A stretch of 64,000 nt of DNA from Pseudomonadota bacterium. GTDB lineage: Bacteria > Myxococcota_A > UBA796 > UBA9615. Of the stretch, positions 19,965 through 28,984 are shown in pieces. Location: NCBI GenBank assembly GCA_024229515.1, contig JAAESI010000277.1, positions 80,911-144,910 of the forward strand, written 5' to 3'. Within the stretch, counting starts at the first letter, position 1. The number at the start of each line of letters is the position of its first letter. Both the position numbers and the translations under genes were made by a program. The notes under the pieces were generated by a model. It saw only the letters and a program-made list of their open reading frames with translations. It was not told the origin of the DNA and made no database searches.

Positions 19965-21482
19965 ATGCTGATCGACACTTCGACCCTGAGCGACGGCCAA
20001 TCCCTCGACGCCGACGTCTGCATCGTGGGGGGCGGCGCCGCCGGCATCAGCATCGCGCGCGCCCTCGCCAACACGGCGCTGAAGGTGGTCCTGCTGGAAG
20101 GCGGCGGATTCGCCCCGACCGAACGCAGCCAGGAGCTGTACGACGGCGAGATGGCCACGATCTACCGCGAGGGCACCTCCCGCGCGGGCTACGACCGCAC
20201 CTACGTCGGCCGGTCCCGGCTTCGCTACTTCGGCGGCACGACCAACCACTGGAACGGCTGGTGCCGACCCCTGGAGCCGTCGGACTTCGCCACCCGAGAC
20301 TGGGTGCCCCGGTCCGGCTGGCCGGTCACGCGCGAGTTGATGGACCCCTGGTACGCCAAGGCGCGGGAGCTGGTGGAGATCCCGGAGTTCGAGGAGGACC
20401 ACGGCTACGGACGCAAGCCGGACCGGCGCCAGGTCTGCCTCGCCGACAACGCCGACATCGTCACCCGGCTGTTCCACTGGAGCCCGCCGACGCGGTTCGG
20501 CAAGCGATGGCGCCAACCGGTGGTGGACGCCCCCAACGTGCGCCTGATCCTCGAAGCGAACGTGCTCCGGCTGGCCGGCACCGAGGGGCGTGACGCCGTC
20601 ACCCACGCCGAGGTGCAGATCGAGGACGGTCCCCGCATCCAGGTGCGAGCCAAGCGGTTCGTCGTCTCCTGCGGTGGCATCGAGAACGCGCGCCTTCTGC
20701 TCCTCAGCGAGCTCGGCGGGGACAACGTCGGCCGGTTCTTCATGGAGCACCCCCACGTCTCGCACGTGGGGCAGATCGTCATCCTCGATCAGCAGGGGAC
20801 CAAGGGGCTGACCGACCTGTACTTCGCCGCCCGCAAGGACAAGCGCGCGGGGGGCCGATCGATGGGCGTGTTCGCCACCTCGGACGCGTTCCAGAAGGAG
20901 CACCAGAGCCTCGCCTTCTGCCTGCAGCTGCGGGACCGCAAGAAGGAGAAGCTGAACAAGGTGGGCAAGGCGTTGCTGGAGGTCGGACCGACCGTCCGGG
21001 ACCTCGGCACGGACGTCGAGGGGCACCCCAAGACGCCGTACGGCGGGCGCCTCTTCGCCCGCGGCGAGCAGGTCCCCAACCCCGACAGCCGCGTCACCCT
21101 GACGGACGAGACGGACCGCCTGGGCCTGCGCAAGGCGAGGCTCGCCTGGCAGCTCGGCGATCAGGACCTGCAGTCGATCCACACGTCCATGGAGGCGTTC
21201 GCGCGGCACTTCGGGAGCACCGGCATCGGGCGGGTGCGCATCAAGTTGAAGAGCCCGGACGAGTGGCCGAAGACGCGGGGCGGCGACCACCACCTGGGCA
21301 CCACCCGCATGGCCGCGGACCCCACCCAGGGGGTCGTGGACGCGCACTGCAAGGTGCACGGGATCGACAACCTCTACATGGCGGGCAGCTCGGTCTTCGC
21401 GACCTCCGGCTTCGCCAACCCGACGTTCACAATCACCGCGCTGGCGCTGCGCCTCGCGGACCATCTGAAGGGGCTGCCATGA
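19965..21482 (+). CDS. GMC-family FAD-dependent oxidoreductase
   Basis: 505 residues from the ATG at 19965. The FAD-binding Rossmann motif is CIVGGGAAGISIARAL (residues 19-34); RYFGGTTNHWNGWCRP is the GMC second motif. The C-terminal signature includes GDHHLGTTRMA and GSSVFATSGFANPTFTITALALR, which carry the flavin-site His and Asn. Members oxidise alcohols, sugars or sterols and often work with a Tat-exported small subunit. The next gene overlaps it (ATGA) and encodes exactly such a short Tat protein. No signal peptide is visible here, so the enzyme may be cytosolic or exported by hitch-hiking on that partner. Confidence 0.85.
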   Translation: MLIDTSTLSDGQSLDADVCIVGGGAAGISIARALANTALKVVLLEGGGFAPTERSQELYDGEMATIYREGTSRAGYDRTYVGRSRLRYFGGTTNHWNGWCRPLEPSDFATRDWVPRSGWPVTRELMDPWYAKARELVEIPEFEEDHGYGRKPDRRQVCLADNADIVTRLFHWSPPTRFGKRWRQPVVDAPNVRLILEANVLRLAGTEGRDAVTHAEVQIEDGPRIQVRAKRFVVSCGGIENARLLLLSELGGDNVGRFFMEHPHVSHVGQIVILDQQGTKGLTDLYFAARKDKRAGGRSMGVFATSDAFQKEHQSLAFCLQLRDRKKEKLNKVGKALLEVGPTVRDLGTDVEGHPKTPYGGRLFARGEQVPNPDSRVTLTDETDRLGLRKARLAWQLGDQDLQSIHTSMEAFARHFGSTGIGRVRIKLKSPDEWPKTRGGDHHLGTTRMAADPTQGVVDAHCKVHGIDNLYMAGSSVFATSGFANPTFTITALALRLADHLKGLP

Positions 21483-21847
21483 GCACCCGACGCGAGTTTC
21501 TCGTCGCCTCGGCGGCGGTCCTGGGGGGCGTGCTCGGCGCGTCTCTGGTCGGCTGCGGCGGCGGCGGCGATGTCACCCGCGTGCAGGCCGACGTGGCCGC
21601 GCTGCTGCCCGAGGGGGCGGCGACCGTAGGCAAGGCGTGGAAGAAGCTGGATGGCGACGACGACGACCCCGGCACGGCGCTGTTCGACGACCTCGCAGCC
21701 GCGGGCGTGGACGTGACCGACAACGCCGCCCTCGGCGCAGGCCTGCGCCGCTTGATCCTCGACGACTTCGCCCAGCGGCGGACCGCCGAGGTCAAGGGCT
21801 GGGTGCTGTCCGTGTCGGAGTGCCGCCTCTGCGCCCTCGCGGCGTAG
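21479..21847 (+). CDS. Small Tat-signal lipoprotein, probable partner of the GMC oxidoreductase
   Basis: 122 residues. It starts with a Tat signal (TRREFLVASAAVLGGVLGASL) followed directly by a lipobox-like LVGC at about residues 26-29, so it is probably a Tat-exported lipoprotein. The remaining 90 residues are helical (EGAATVGKAWKKLDGDDDD...). They recall the small subunit 3 of membrane gluconate/fructose dehydrogenases but are shorter. The ATGA overlap with the oxidoreductase indicates a fixed stoichiometric complex. A CRLC pair near the C-terminus could bind metal or form a disulfide. Confidence 0.7.
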   Translation: MSTRREFLVASAAVLGGVLGASLVGCGGGGDVTRVQADVAALLPEGAATVGKAWKKLDGDDDDPGTALFDDLAAAGVDVTDNAALGAGLRRLILDDFAQRRTAEVKGWVLSVSECRLCALAA

Positions 21848-21868
21848 GGCAGGCGGCAGGCGGCAGGC
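21848..21868. repeat. Three tandem copies of a 7-base unit
   Basis: GGCAGGC is repeated three times without interruption, immediately after the stop of the small Tat lipoprotein gene. It may simply be a slippage product in the intergenic space. Confidence 0.8.
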
Positions 21869-21882
21869 CTCGGGTCGACCCG

Positions 21883-21904
21883 ACGCGGGGCCCATGTCCC
21901 GCGT
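21883..21904. terminator. Hairpin between convergent genes
   Basis: ACGCGGG (21883-21889) pairs with CCCGCGT (21898-21904) around an 8-base loop and is followed by GTTTCCCC. It sits between two convergent stop codons and could end transcription from both sides. The T-tract is weak. Confidence 0.5.
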
Positions 21905-21922
21905 GTTTCCCCTGATCCCTGA

Positions 21923-24130
21923 TCAGTCGCAGGTGCCGTTGGCGGCGCCCGGCGTACCGAAGTCGTCCTGCGTGCCGAAGACGTTCGACTCGTCCGCGTA
22001 CCAGTTGGTGCCGTCGTCGTTCGACGTCGCGTCGATGGCGCACGGGCTGAGGGACATCGACGAGCCCTCCAGGTCCGGCCAGTCGGTGTTGTCCCACTCG
22101 ATGCTGTCGATCTCCAGCCCCTCGGGCGAGGTCAGCGTCAGCTCGTCGTCTTCGTTGCCCAGCGTCAGGTTGCCCAGGTAGCTGAGGTCCAGCAGGACGT
22201 CGCCGCCCGTCTCCTCGCCGAGGACCGCGTAGGTGCCCGCCGCGACGACCACCGAGGAGGTGACGACGAAGCTGTCGGAGCCGAGGTCGCTGAGCTCGAA
22301 CCCGAGCAGGTCGATGTCGCTGCCCGTCGGGTTGTGCACCTCGAACCACTCGCGGTCGGTGTCGCTGCCGTTGGGGTCGCGGAAGACCTCCGTGATGATC
22401 AGCGAGCCGACGCCCGCGCCGCTGTTGGGGATGGTGCAGGTGACGTTGTCCGCGCCGGGGGTCCCGGTGCCTTCGCCGGGGCCGAAGGGATCGGCGAAGG
22501 CGGGGCACCAGCTGCTGGCATTGTCGTTGTCGGCGGCGTTGGAGAAGATCGGGTCGAGGTTCATCGAGGCGCCGCCCTGCGTCACCCACCCGGCGCTGAT
22601 GTCCCAGGCGACGGAGTCGATGATCTCGCCGAGCGGATTCACGAGGACGAGCTCGTCGGCACCGTTGCTCAGGCTCAGGTCGGAGCCGTACTCAAAGTCG
22701 AGCGTGACGCCCCCGTTGAGGCCCGTGTCGGCGGTCGCGCCGAGCACGATGTAGGCGCCCGCGGGCACGATGACGCTGTCGCCGAGCCAGAGCTGGTCCG
22801 ACTCGTCGTCTCGCAGGAGCCAACCGTTCAGGTCGATGTCGGTGCTGCCCACGTTGAAGATCTCGAACCACTCCTGGTCGGTGTCGGGGCCGGCCGCGTC
22901 GTTGAAGATCTCGGTGACGAAGACCACGCCTTCGCAGTCGGGGGTGCTGGTGTCGCAGTCGTTGTCGAGGCCGTCGCAGGCGGCCTCGCTGCCGCCGGGC
23001 ACCGCGTCGGCGCTGCCGTCGTTGCAGTCGGTGTCGCACGCGTAGGCGCCGTCGTTGTCGAAGTCGGCCTCCAGCACCGCGTTGAGCCGCTGCGGGTAGA
23101 AGGCGGTCGACACCGGAGCGATGAGGTCCGCGCCCGCGGGGATGGCGTCCGCGCCGGCGGAGATCGGGTTGACCCGCGCGCCCAGGGAGAAGACCTCGAT
23201 GGTGCTGGGGGGCACGTCGAACTCGTACTCGACCTCGGCCGTCCACCAGACCACGAAGGCGTAGTAGGTGCCGCCGACCAGCTCGATGTCGAGCTGCGGG
23301 GAGCTGTGCCAGGTCATCGCGTCGGCATCGGCCGAGGCGACGGTCGAGGTGACCGCGGTCTCCAGGGTGTAGCCCTCGGTCGGGTGCGTGGAGCTGTAGA
23401 CGATCCAGGTCAGGGTCTCGCCCTCGGCGACGCTGAGCCGCTGCTCGAAGGACTCCAGGGTCGTGCTCGCATCGATCCGGTAGGCGTTGCCGCGGGCTCG
23501 ATCGGGGCCGGAGAAGGTGTCCGTGCCGTTGGCCGACTGGTACGCGAGGCCGGCGGCGTCGAGTTCGCCGTTGCAGTTGTCGTCCACGCCGTTGCACTGC
23601 TCCGGGGAGTCCGGGGAGATGGAGTCATCGGTGTCGTCGCAGTCGTCCCCGCAGAGGGTGAAACCGTCGCTGTCGCCGTCCTCATCCTCATCCGTGAGGG
23701 GGTCGCAGTCGTCGTCCACGCCGTCGTTGCAGAGCTCGTGGGCACCCGGGAAGACCGTGTCCTGATTGTCGTCGCAGTCCCCTTCGCAGGGGCTGAAGCT
23801 GTCGCCGTCGGTGTCGGTCTCGTCGCCGCCGAGTTGGCCGTCGCAGTCGGTGTCGACGCCGTCGCAGCCCTCCGCCGCACCCGGGAAGATCGTGTTGTCC
23901 TCGGGCTCGCAGTCCTCGTCATCGGGCGAGCCGTCACCGTCGGTGTCGAGGGGGGCGCTGTCGTCGTCGTCGCCGGAGTCGTCGTCGTCGGTGGCGTCGT
24001 CGTCGTCGGTGGCGTCGTCGTCGTCGTCATCGTCGGCGAGCGCGGAGTCGTCGTCGTCATCGGGGCAGCCCGTGACGGCAAGGGCGAGCGCGAGCGCGAG
24101 CAGGGTGCGAAGCAGGGCGAGCTTGTTCAT
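21923..24130 (-). CDS. Asp-rich lipoprotein with MopE-type metal repeats and two lamin-tail domains
   Basis: 735 residues from the ATG at 24130, which follows GGAGGATCC. It has a lipoprotein signal (MNKLALLRTLLALALALAVTGCP), then an Asp/Ser/Ala/Thr linker (residues 22-60) that would project the protein from the membrane. Next come four put-metal-binding repeats (for example DGDGSPDDEDCEPEDN and the following CDGVDTDCDG), a domain with beta character (about 215-360) and another DxDC repeat. Two lamin-tail domains follow (VFVTEIFNDA...EWFEIFNVG from about 415, and LIITEVFRDP...EWFEVHNP from about 600). Lamin-tail domains in bacteria occur on secreted nucleases and surface proteins. An AT-rich stretch upstream (24190-24210) and a possible promoter (TTGCGC at 24184-24179, TATTTT at 24162-24157) precede it. 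Confidence 0.85.
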   Translation of the reverse strand: MNKLALLRTLLALALALAVTGCPDDDDDSALADDDDDDDATDDDDATDDDDSGDDDDSAPLDTDGDGSPDDEDCEPEDNTIFPGAAEGCDGVDTDCDGQLGGDETDTDGDSFSPCEGDCDDNQDTVFPGAHELCNDGVDDDCDPLTDEDEDGDSDGFTLCGDDCDDTDDSISPDSPEQCNGVDDNCNGELDAAGLAYQSANGTDTFSGPDRARGNAYRIDASTTLESFEQRLSVAEGETLTWIVYSSTHPTEGYTLETAVTSTVASADADAMTWHSSPQLDIELVGGTYYAFVVWWTAEVEYEFDVPPSTIEVFSLGARVNPISAGADAIPAGADLIAPVSTAFYPQRLNAVLEADFDNDGAYACDTDCNDGSADAVPGGSEAACDGLDNDCDTSTPDCEGVVFVTEIFNDAAGPDTDQEWFEIFNVGSTDIDLNGWLLRDDESDQLWLGDSVIVPAGAYIVLGATADTGLNGGVTLDFEYGSDLSLSNGADELVLVNPLGEIIDSVAWDISAGWVTQGGASMNLDPIFSNAADNDNASSWCPAFADPFGPGEGTGTPGADNVTCTIPNSGAGVGSLIITEVFRDPNGSDTDREWFEVHNPTGSDIDLLGFELSDLGSDSFVVTSSVVVAAGTYAVLGEETGGDVLLDLSYLGNLTLGNEDDELTLTSPEGLEIDSIEWDNTDWPDLEGSSMSLSPCAIDATSNDDGTNWYADESNVFGTQDDFGTPGAANGTCD
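23948..24062 (-). repeat. Asp-codon microsatellite (DDDD linker)
   Basis: Runs of GAC/GAT codons (seen as GTC/ATC on the plus strand) are broken by Ser, Ala, Thr and Gly codons. They encode the acidic linker directly behind the lipidated Cys. Such trinucleotide runs can expand or shrink by slippage without changing frame. The same design recurs at 25617-25675 and 53172-53360. Confidence 0.8.
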
Positions 24131-24299
24131 GGATCCTCCGTGCCGGTGGCCGCGCGAAAATACCGAAGTCCCAAGCGGGCGCAAGGTTTGGAAATAAAAG
24201 AAAAAAGCTGAACGGGGCAGTCCGGCCCGCCGGGTGGTTCGTACCTCTGCTGGACCCCACTCCCGGGGTCTCGGGGAGCGGCAGCGTTAGACTCTCGGT

Positions 24300-25262
24300 A
24301 TGTCCACCGTTGTCGCTCCCCGCCCTCCCCGCACCCGACGGGCCGCTGCCGTGGCCGTGGACGGCTTCTTCGGGAGCCTCTCGACGTTGGGCCGCTTCAC
24401 GCCCCTGTCCCGCCCCGGGGCCCATGGGGTCGAGCGTCTCAAGGACATCCCCTACACCGATTCGGGCGAACGACATCACCTGCTGGATGTCTGGCGGCGG
24501 CCCGAACACGCCGACGCGGGCCGCCCCTGCGTGCTGTACGTCCACGGCGGCGCCTTCCAGTCCCTGTCCAAGGACTCCCACTGGATCATGGCGCTGGCGT
24601 TCGCCCGCGTCGGGTACGTGGTCTTCAACATCAACTACCGGCTCGCCCCCACGCACCCCTTCCCAGCCGCGCTGGAGGACGTCTGCGCGGCGGCCCGCTG
24701 GGTCCACGAACACGCGGCGGAGTACGGCGGGGACCCGGCCCGATTCATCTTCGGGGGCGAATCCGCGGGGGCCAACCTGGTCACCTCGCTGGCGGTCTGC
24801 GCGAGCTGGCAGCGGCCCGAGGAGTACGCCCAACGGGTCTGGGATTCGGGGCTCGCCCCCACCGCCGTCAACGCCTCCTGCGGCGTGCTTCAAGTCAGCG
24901 ACTCGGCGAGGTTCGCGCGCAAGCGGAAGCTGCCGTGGATCGTGAACGCGCGGATCCTCGATGTGGAGGACTGCTACCTGCCCCACGGGCCCCGGGAGCT
25001 GGCCGATCCGCTGCTGCTGCTGGAGGCCGACCACACCCCGGAGCGGCCGCTGCCGCCCTTCTTCCTGCCGGTCGGGACCGCCGACCCGCTGCTGGACGAC
25101 ACCCGGCGGATGGCCGCTGCGTTGGAGCGCCGGGGGGTGCACCACGAGGCGCACTACTTCAAGGGCGAGCCCCACGCGTTCGACGCGCTGATCTTCCGCA
25201 AGAACGCGCGGCGGTGCTGGCAGGCGCGGTTCGAGTTCCTCGACCGGGTGCTCGGCAGCTAG
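24300..25262 (+). CDS. Alpha/beta-hydrolase, hormone-sensitive-lipase/BD-FAE-type esterase
   Basis: 320 residues. The oxyanion motif HGGAF (about residue 82) and the nucleophile elbow GGESAGAN (about 157-164) place it in the HSL/family IV esterase group. The acid is probably Asp in VGTADPLLDD (about 262) and the catalytic His lies in GEPHAFDA (about 294-301). No signal peptide is visible, so it probably acts in the cytoplasm on short acyl esters. The stop codon shares the palindrome CTAG with the convergent lipoprotein gene. Confidence 0.85.
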   Translation: MSTVVAPRPPRTRRAAAVAVDGFFGSLSTLGRFTPLSRPGAHGVERLKDIPYTDSGERHHLLDVWRRPEHADAGRPCVLYVHGGAFQSLSKDSHWIMALAFARVGYVVFNINYRLAPTHPFPAALEDVCAAARWVHEHAAEYGGDPARFIFGGESAGANLVTSLAVCASWQRPEEYAQRVWDSGLAPTAVNASCGVLQVSDSARFARKRKLPWIVNARILDVEDCYLPHGPRELADPLLLLEADHTPERPLPPFFLPVGTADPLLDDTRRMAAALERRGVHHEAHYFKGEPHAFDALIFRKNARRCWQARFEFLDRVLGS

Positions 25263-25738
25263 AACTCGTAGTCGACCGACTGCTCTTCGATGTGCACCCA
25301 GATCTCCCCGGCGCCGGCCCCGTAGGAGTCGTGCCAGGCGTCCTGCAGCGGGGTCAGGTCGTACTCGAGCGGCTCGGTGATGTAGGCCTCGCACGGGTCG
25401 GGGGTGCCCGTGTGGCTCAGCCCGAGCCAGACTTGCACCGGCTCGGACTCGGCGAAGGTGCCGTCGAAGCAAAGGACGAAGAAGTGGTCCTCGCAGCCGC
25501 CGCTGTAGCCCACCTCCAGGGTGAGCAGGTCCCCGTCGATCGTCGCGCTCGCCACGTCCGTGGCCTGCGTCGACGGCGGCGGTCCGTCGGGGCAGAGGCC
25601 CAGCAGGTTGTCGGCGGTGGCGTCGTCGTCGTCGACCGCCGCGGTGGCGTCGTCGTCGTCGTCGTCGCCCCCACCGAGGCTCGGCGCACACGCCACGAGG
25701 GCCAGGGCGAACAGCCAGGGGTGGGCGGGAACGTTCAT
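25259..25738 (-). CDS. Small Asp-rich lipoprotein
   Basis: 159 residues from the ATG at 25738, which overlaps the stop of the rhomboid gene (ATGA). The signal ends in a lipobox (LALVACAPS). It is followed by GGGDDDDDDATAAVDDDD as a flexible acidic tether and a 110-residue domain with three or four Cys. No known family is recognised. Coupling to a rhomboid protease gene suggests it could be a substrate or partner, but as a lipoprotein it lacks the transmembrane helix rhomboids normally cut. Confidence 0.7.
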   Translation of the reverse strand: MNVPAHPWLFALALVACAPSLGGGDDDDDDATAAVDDDDATADNLLGLCPDGPPPSTQATDVASATIDGDLLTLEVGYSGGCEDHFFVLCFDGTFAESEPVQVWLGLSHTGTPDPCEAYITEPLEYDLTPLQDAWHDSYGAGAGEIWVHIEEQSVDYEF

Positions 25739-26652
25739 GGAGTCTCCTTGGGCGGCGGCGGCACCTGATCCGGCGTGCGTCCCGAGCGGGCCCACGCCTC
25801 CGCGGCCCGCTCCGGCATCCCGATCATCTCCCATCGAACCGCGACCCAGGCCCAGAGTTCACGATCCGTCTCGCCGTAGTCGGCCGCCTGCTCGTAGTAC
25901 TCGAGCGCCTGGACGACGTCACCGGCCTCGAGCGCGGCTTCGGCCTGGAAGTAGAGCTCCCGATGCCCCAGGCCGTCGAGGTTGATGGCGGCGAGCCCCA
26001 CCGTGGCCGCGAACCACAGCCCCACAAACACCGCCACGGTGCCCACGCCGGCGGCGATCCGCTGCCGCGGGTGGCGCGCGCCCACGACGAAGCCGAGCAG
26101 CGCGCCCATCCCCCAGCCGCCCGCGTGGGCGGCGTTGGCGACCCCCATGATCCCGGTCACGTCGAGCACGATCGCCAAGAAGAACCACCCCACCAGCAGG
26201 GTCTCCGTCGAGCGATCGAGGGTGCCGAGGAAGCGCGGGTCGCGCGCCTTGAGGACCTGGAGCAGGCCGAAGAAGCCGTACAGGACACCGCTGATGCCCA
26301 GGCCGCCGTTGAAGAGGATGTACTCCGCGGCCGACGACGCCGCCGCCGTGAGCACGACGAGCCCGGCCAGCGCCGCGCTCCCCAGCCGCTCCTCCAGCAC
26401 CGTGCCGAAGCGCCAGACCCAGTAGAGGTTGAACGCGAGGTGGAAGATCCCCAGGTGCGGGAGCATCGAGGTGACGAGCCGCCACGGCTCGGTGTGAAAC
26501 GCAGACGCCTCCACCGCCAGGGGGTCGGCGGCGGACGGGTTGGCCCAGAACACCGCCGTGACGATCACCGACAGCACCATCGCCCCGCCCGTGACCGGGT
26601 AGTCGGGGAGCTTCGACAGGTGAGGGGGCCGCATCACGGAGGCGGCGGTCAT
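25735..26652 (-). CDS. Rhomboid-family intramembrane serine protease with C-terminal TPR-like tail
   Basis: 305 residues. Six membrane segments span about residues 20-220. The catalytic Ser lies in GGLGISGVLYGF (about 117-128) and the catalytic His in NAAHAGGWGMG (about 173-183). HLAFNLYWVWRFG is the typical H-x-x-x-N loop of TM2. The last 75 residues are soluble and helical (YFQAEAALEAGDVVQALEYYEQAADYG), looking like one or two TPR units. Rhomboids cut transmembrane helices of membrane-anchored proteins. The gene starts 35 bases from the divergent cytochrome gene and is coupled to the small lipoprotein gene. Confidence 0.85.
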   Translation of the reverse strand: MTAASVMRPPHLSKLPDYPVTGGAMVLSVIVTAVFWANPSAADPLAVEASAFHTEPWRLVTSMLPHLGIFHLAFNLYWVWRFGTVLEERLGSAALAGLVVLTAAASSAAEYILFNGGLGISGVLYGFFGLLQVLKARDPRFLGTLDRSTETLLVGWFFLAIVLDVTGIMGVANAAHAGGWGMGALLGFVVGARHPRQRIAAGVGTVAVFVGLWFAATVGLAAINLDGLGHRELYFQAEAALEAGDVVQALEYYEQAADYGETDRELWAWVAVRWEMIGMPERAAEAWARSGRTPDQVPPPPKETP

Positions 26653-26687
26653 AGCACGCGGTCTCGGCGTGTCCCTATGATCGCGCG

Positions 26688-28529
26688 GTGGACCGCGACG
26701 CCTCCAACCTCATCCTCGTCTGCGGGCTCGCGCTCACGCTCGTGGTGCTGTGGTCGTGGAAGCTGCAGCCGATGCACGGCGAGGCTACGGCCACCGATCG
26801 GCCGATCGAGGTGGAGCAGGACGGCTACGTGCACTCGGACTCGTGCCGGAGCTGCCACCCCGACCAGTACGCCTCCTGGGGAGCGTCGTTCCACAAGACC
26901 ATGACCCAGAGGGCGTCCTCGAAGTCCGTGCTGGGTGACTTCGACGGCACGAAGCTGACCCTCTTCGGGGACGTGCTCGACCTCAGCCGGGACGGCGAAC
27001 GCTTCCTCGTCAGTCAGAACGGCCTCCCCCCTCGGCCGGTGGTGATGACCACGGGCTCGCACCACATGCAGGTCTACTGGCTCCCCGCCGCGGGACCCGA
27101 CCGCACCGTGGAGCCGATGCCGTTCGTCTGGCTGCTGGACGAGCAGCGTTGGATCCCGTCCAACAGCTCGTCCAGCAGCCGCCGATGGAGAGCAAGGACC
27201 CGGAGACGGGGCGCTGGAACCAGGACTGCATCCGCTGCCACGCCACCCACGGGATTCCCCAAATCACCGACGAGGGGGTCGACACCACGGTCGGTGAGCT
27301 GGGCATCGCGTGCGAGGCCTGCCACGGCCCCGGCGCCGAGCACATCGCCGCCAACAGCGCCCCCTCCCGCCGCTACCTCGAGCACCTCGGGGCGAACGAC
27401 GGCGACCCCACGATGGTGAACCCCGACCGCCTGGACTCGGATCGGAGCGCGCAGGTCTGCGGCAACTGCCACGGCCTCGCGATCTTCCAGGAGCCCGCGG
27501 ACATGAAGGAGTGGATGACCGGGGGCTACAAGTTCCGGCCCGGGGATGACCTCCAGGCCGTGCGTCACGTGCTCGAGGTCGACTACGACGACCCCGTCGT
27601 CAAGCGCGTGCTGAAGGACCAGCCCTACGCCCTGGATGACCGCTTCTGGAGCGATGGCATGGTCCGCGTGGGGGGCCGGGAGTACGCCGGGTTCGTGCGC
27701 AGCGCCTGCTACACCCACGGCGCGCTGAGCTGCGTCAGCGGCCACGAGATGCACCGCGAGCCGGACGACAAGCGGCCCCTGGAGGAGTGGCTCGACGACC
27801 AACTGGCCGAGGACGCGGTCCAGGACGGTGCCTGCGTCGACTGCCACGCGCTGGAGGGCCGGCAGGGGGAGGCGCACACGCACCACGCCCCGGGGACCAC
27901 CGGCGCGGCCTGCTACGACTGCCACATGCCGCCGACCACGTGGGGGCTCCTCAAGGGGATTCGGCAGCACGAGATCGACAGCCCCACGGTCGCGGTGAGC
28001 CTGGAGACGGGCCGCCCCAACGCCTGCAACATGTGCCACCTCGACAAGACCCTGGCGTGGACGGCCGAGCACCTGGGGGCGTGGACCGGGGACGTGCAGC
28101 CCGAGCTCACGACCAAGGAGCAGGAGATCGCGGCGTCCATCCTTGTGGACCCTGGAGGGCGAGGCCGGCCAGCGCGCGCTGATGGCCTGGGCGATGGGCT
28201 GGGACGACGCGATCGAGACCAGCGGGGGCAACGACTGGATGGCTCCCTGGCTGGCCCACCTCATGGTCGACCCCTACGACGTCGTGCGGCTCGTGTCGGA
28301 GCGTTCCCTGCGCCGCGTCGATGGCTACAAGGCCATCGAGTACGACTTCATGGCTCCCCGTGCGGAGCTCGCGGGGGTCTCCAAGTCGATCTTCTCCCAC
28401 TGGAGCGCGCAGCCGCCCACCCGCACCGACCCGGAGCTGGTGCTGGATGAACAGGGCGCCATCCGCTTGCAGGACGTCGGCGAGATGGCGAAGCTCCGCG
28501 ACGACCGACGCATCAACTTGCTGGAGTGA
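26688..28529 (+). pseudogene. Multihaem cytochrome c, broken by two single-base frame changes and one lost haem Cys
   Basis: The coding sequence runs through three frames. The first (GTG 26688 to about 27171) has an N-terminal membrane anchor and CRSCH. Adding one T near 27171 gives SSFQQPPMES and joins the second frame. That frame holds CIRCH, CEACH, CGNCH, CVDCH, CYDCH and CNMCH. Removing one T at 28143-28144 gives ASILWTLEGE and joins the third frame, which contains HEAT-like helices and ends at 28529. Seven CXXCH sites are intact. An eighth reads CVSGH (27731-27745), where relatives have CXXCH, so a T-to-G change would remove one haem ligand Cys. The intact product would be a membrane-anchored periplasmic electron carrier. 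Two indels plus a lost Cys favour real decay, but assembly errors at short homopolymers cannot be excluded. Confidence 0.75.
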
Positions 28530-28984
28530 CCGTGAGCGGACCCCCGGATCTGGACGCCATCGCCCGGCGCCACCTGACCTTCGGCTGGTGGGCGCTGCTG
28601 ATCTTCCTGCTCGTCGGCTCCGTGCTGGAGTCGCTGCACGGCTTCAAGGTCGCCTGGTACGTGGACGTCGCCACCGAGACGCGCCGCCTGGTGTGGCGGC
28701 TGGGGCACGCGCACGGGACGATGCTGTCGATCGTGAACATCGTCTTCGGGCTCACCATCAAGGGCGTGGCCGACCGGATCGGGGACGCCGCGTGGCCTGT
28801 CCGGGCCAGCCAACTGCTGGTCATCGGCACGGTGCTGCTGCCGGGCGGGTTCTTCGCCGGCGGGCTCGTGATCTACGGCGGGGATCCAGGCCCCGGGGTC
28901 TTCGTGGCTCCGTTCGGCGCCCTCGCCCTCGCCATCGCCATGGCGCTGACGGCGACCGGCCTGAGCAAGGCCCTGAAGGACTAG
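28526..28984 (+). CDS. Four-helix membrane protein downstream of the cytochrome
   Basis: 152 residues with four hydrophobic segments. The GTG at 28526 overlaps the cytochrome stop (GTGA); a GTG six bases later is also possible. Conserved-looking His residues lie in LESLHGFK (TM1 end) and GHAHGTMLSIVN (TM2 start), so the protein could bind haem b or a quinone and serve as the membrane partner of the cytochrome. That role is inferred from context only. The reading frame is intact although the upstream gene is not. The stop shares CTAG (28981-28984) with ugd. Confidence 0.7.
   Translation: MTVSGPPDLDAIARRHLTFGWWALLIFLLVGSVLESLHGFKVAWYVDVATETRRLVWRLGHAHGTMLSIVNIVFGLTIKGVADRIGDAAWPVRASQLLVIGTVLLPGGFFAGGLVIYGGDPGPGVFVAPFGALALAIAMALTATGLSKALKD

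Noticed and set aside
27149..28450. Middle part of the cytochrome as a separate gene
   Set aside because: It lacks a signal and start site, and its ends join smoothly to the neighbouring frames after one-base repairs.
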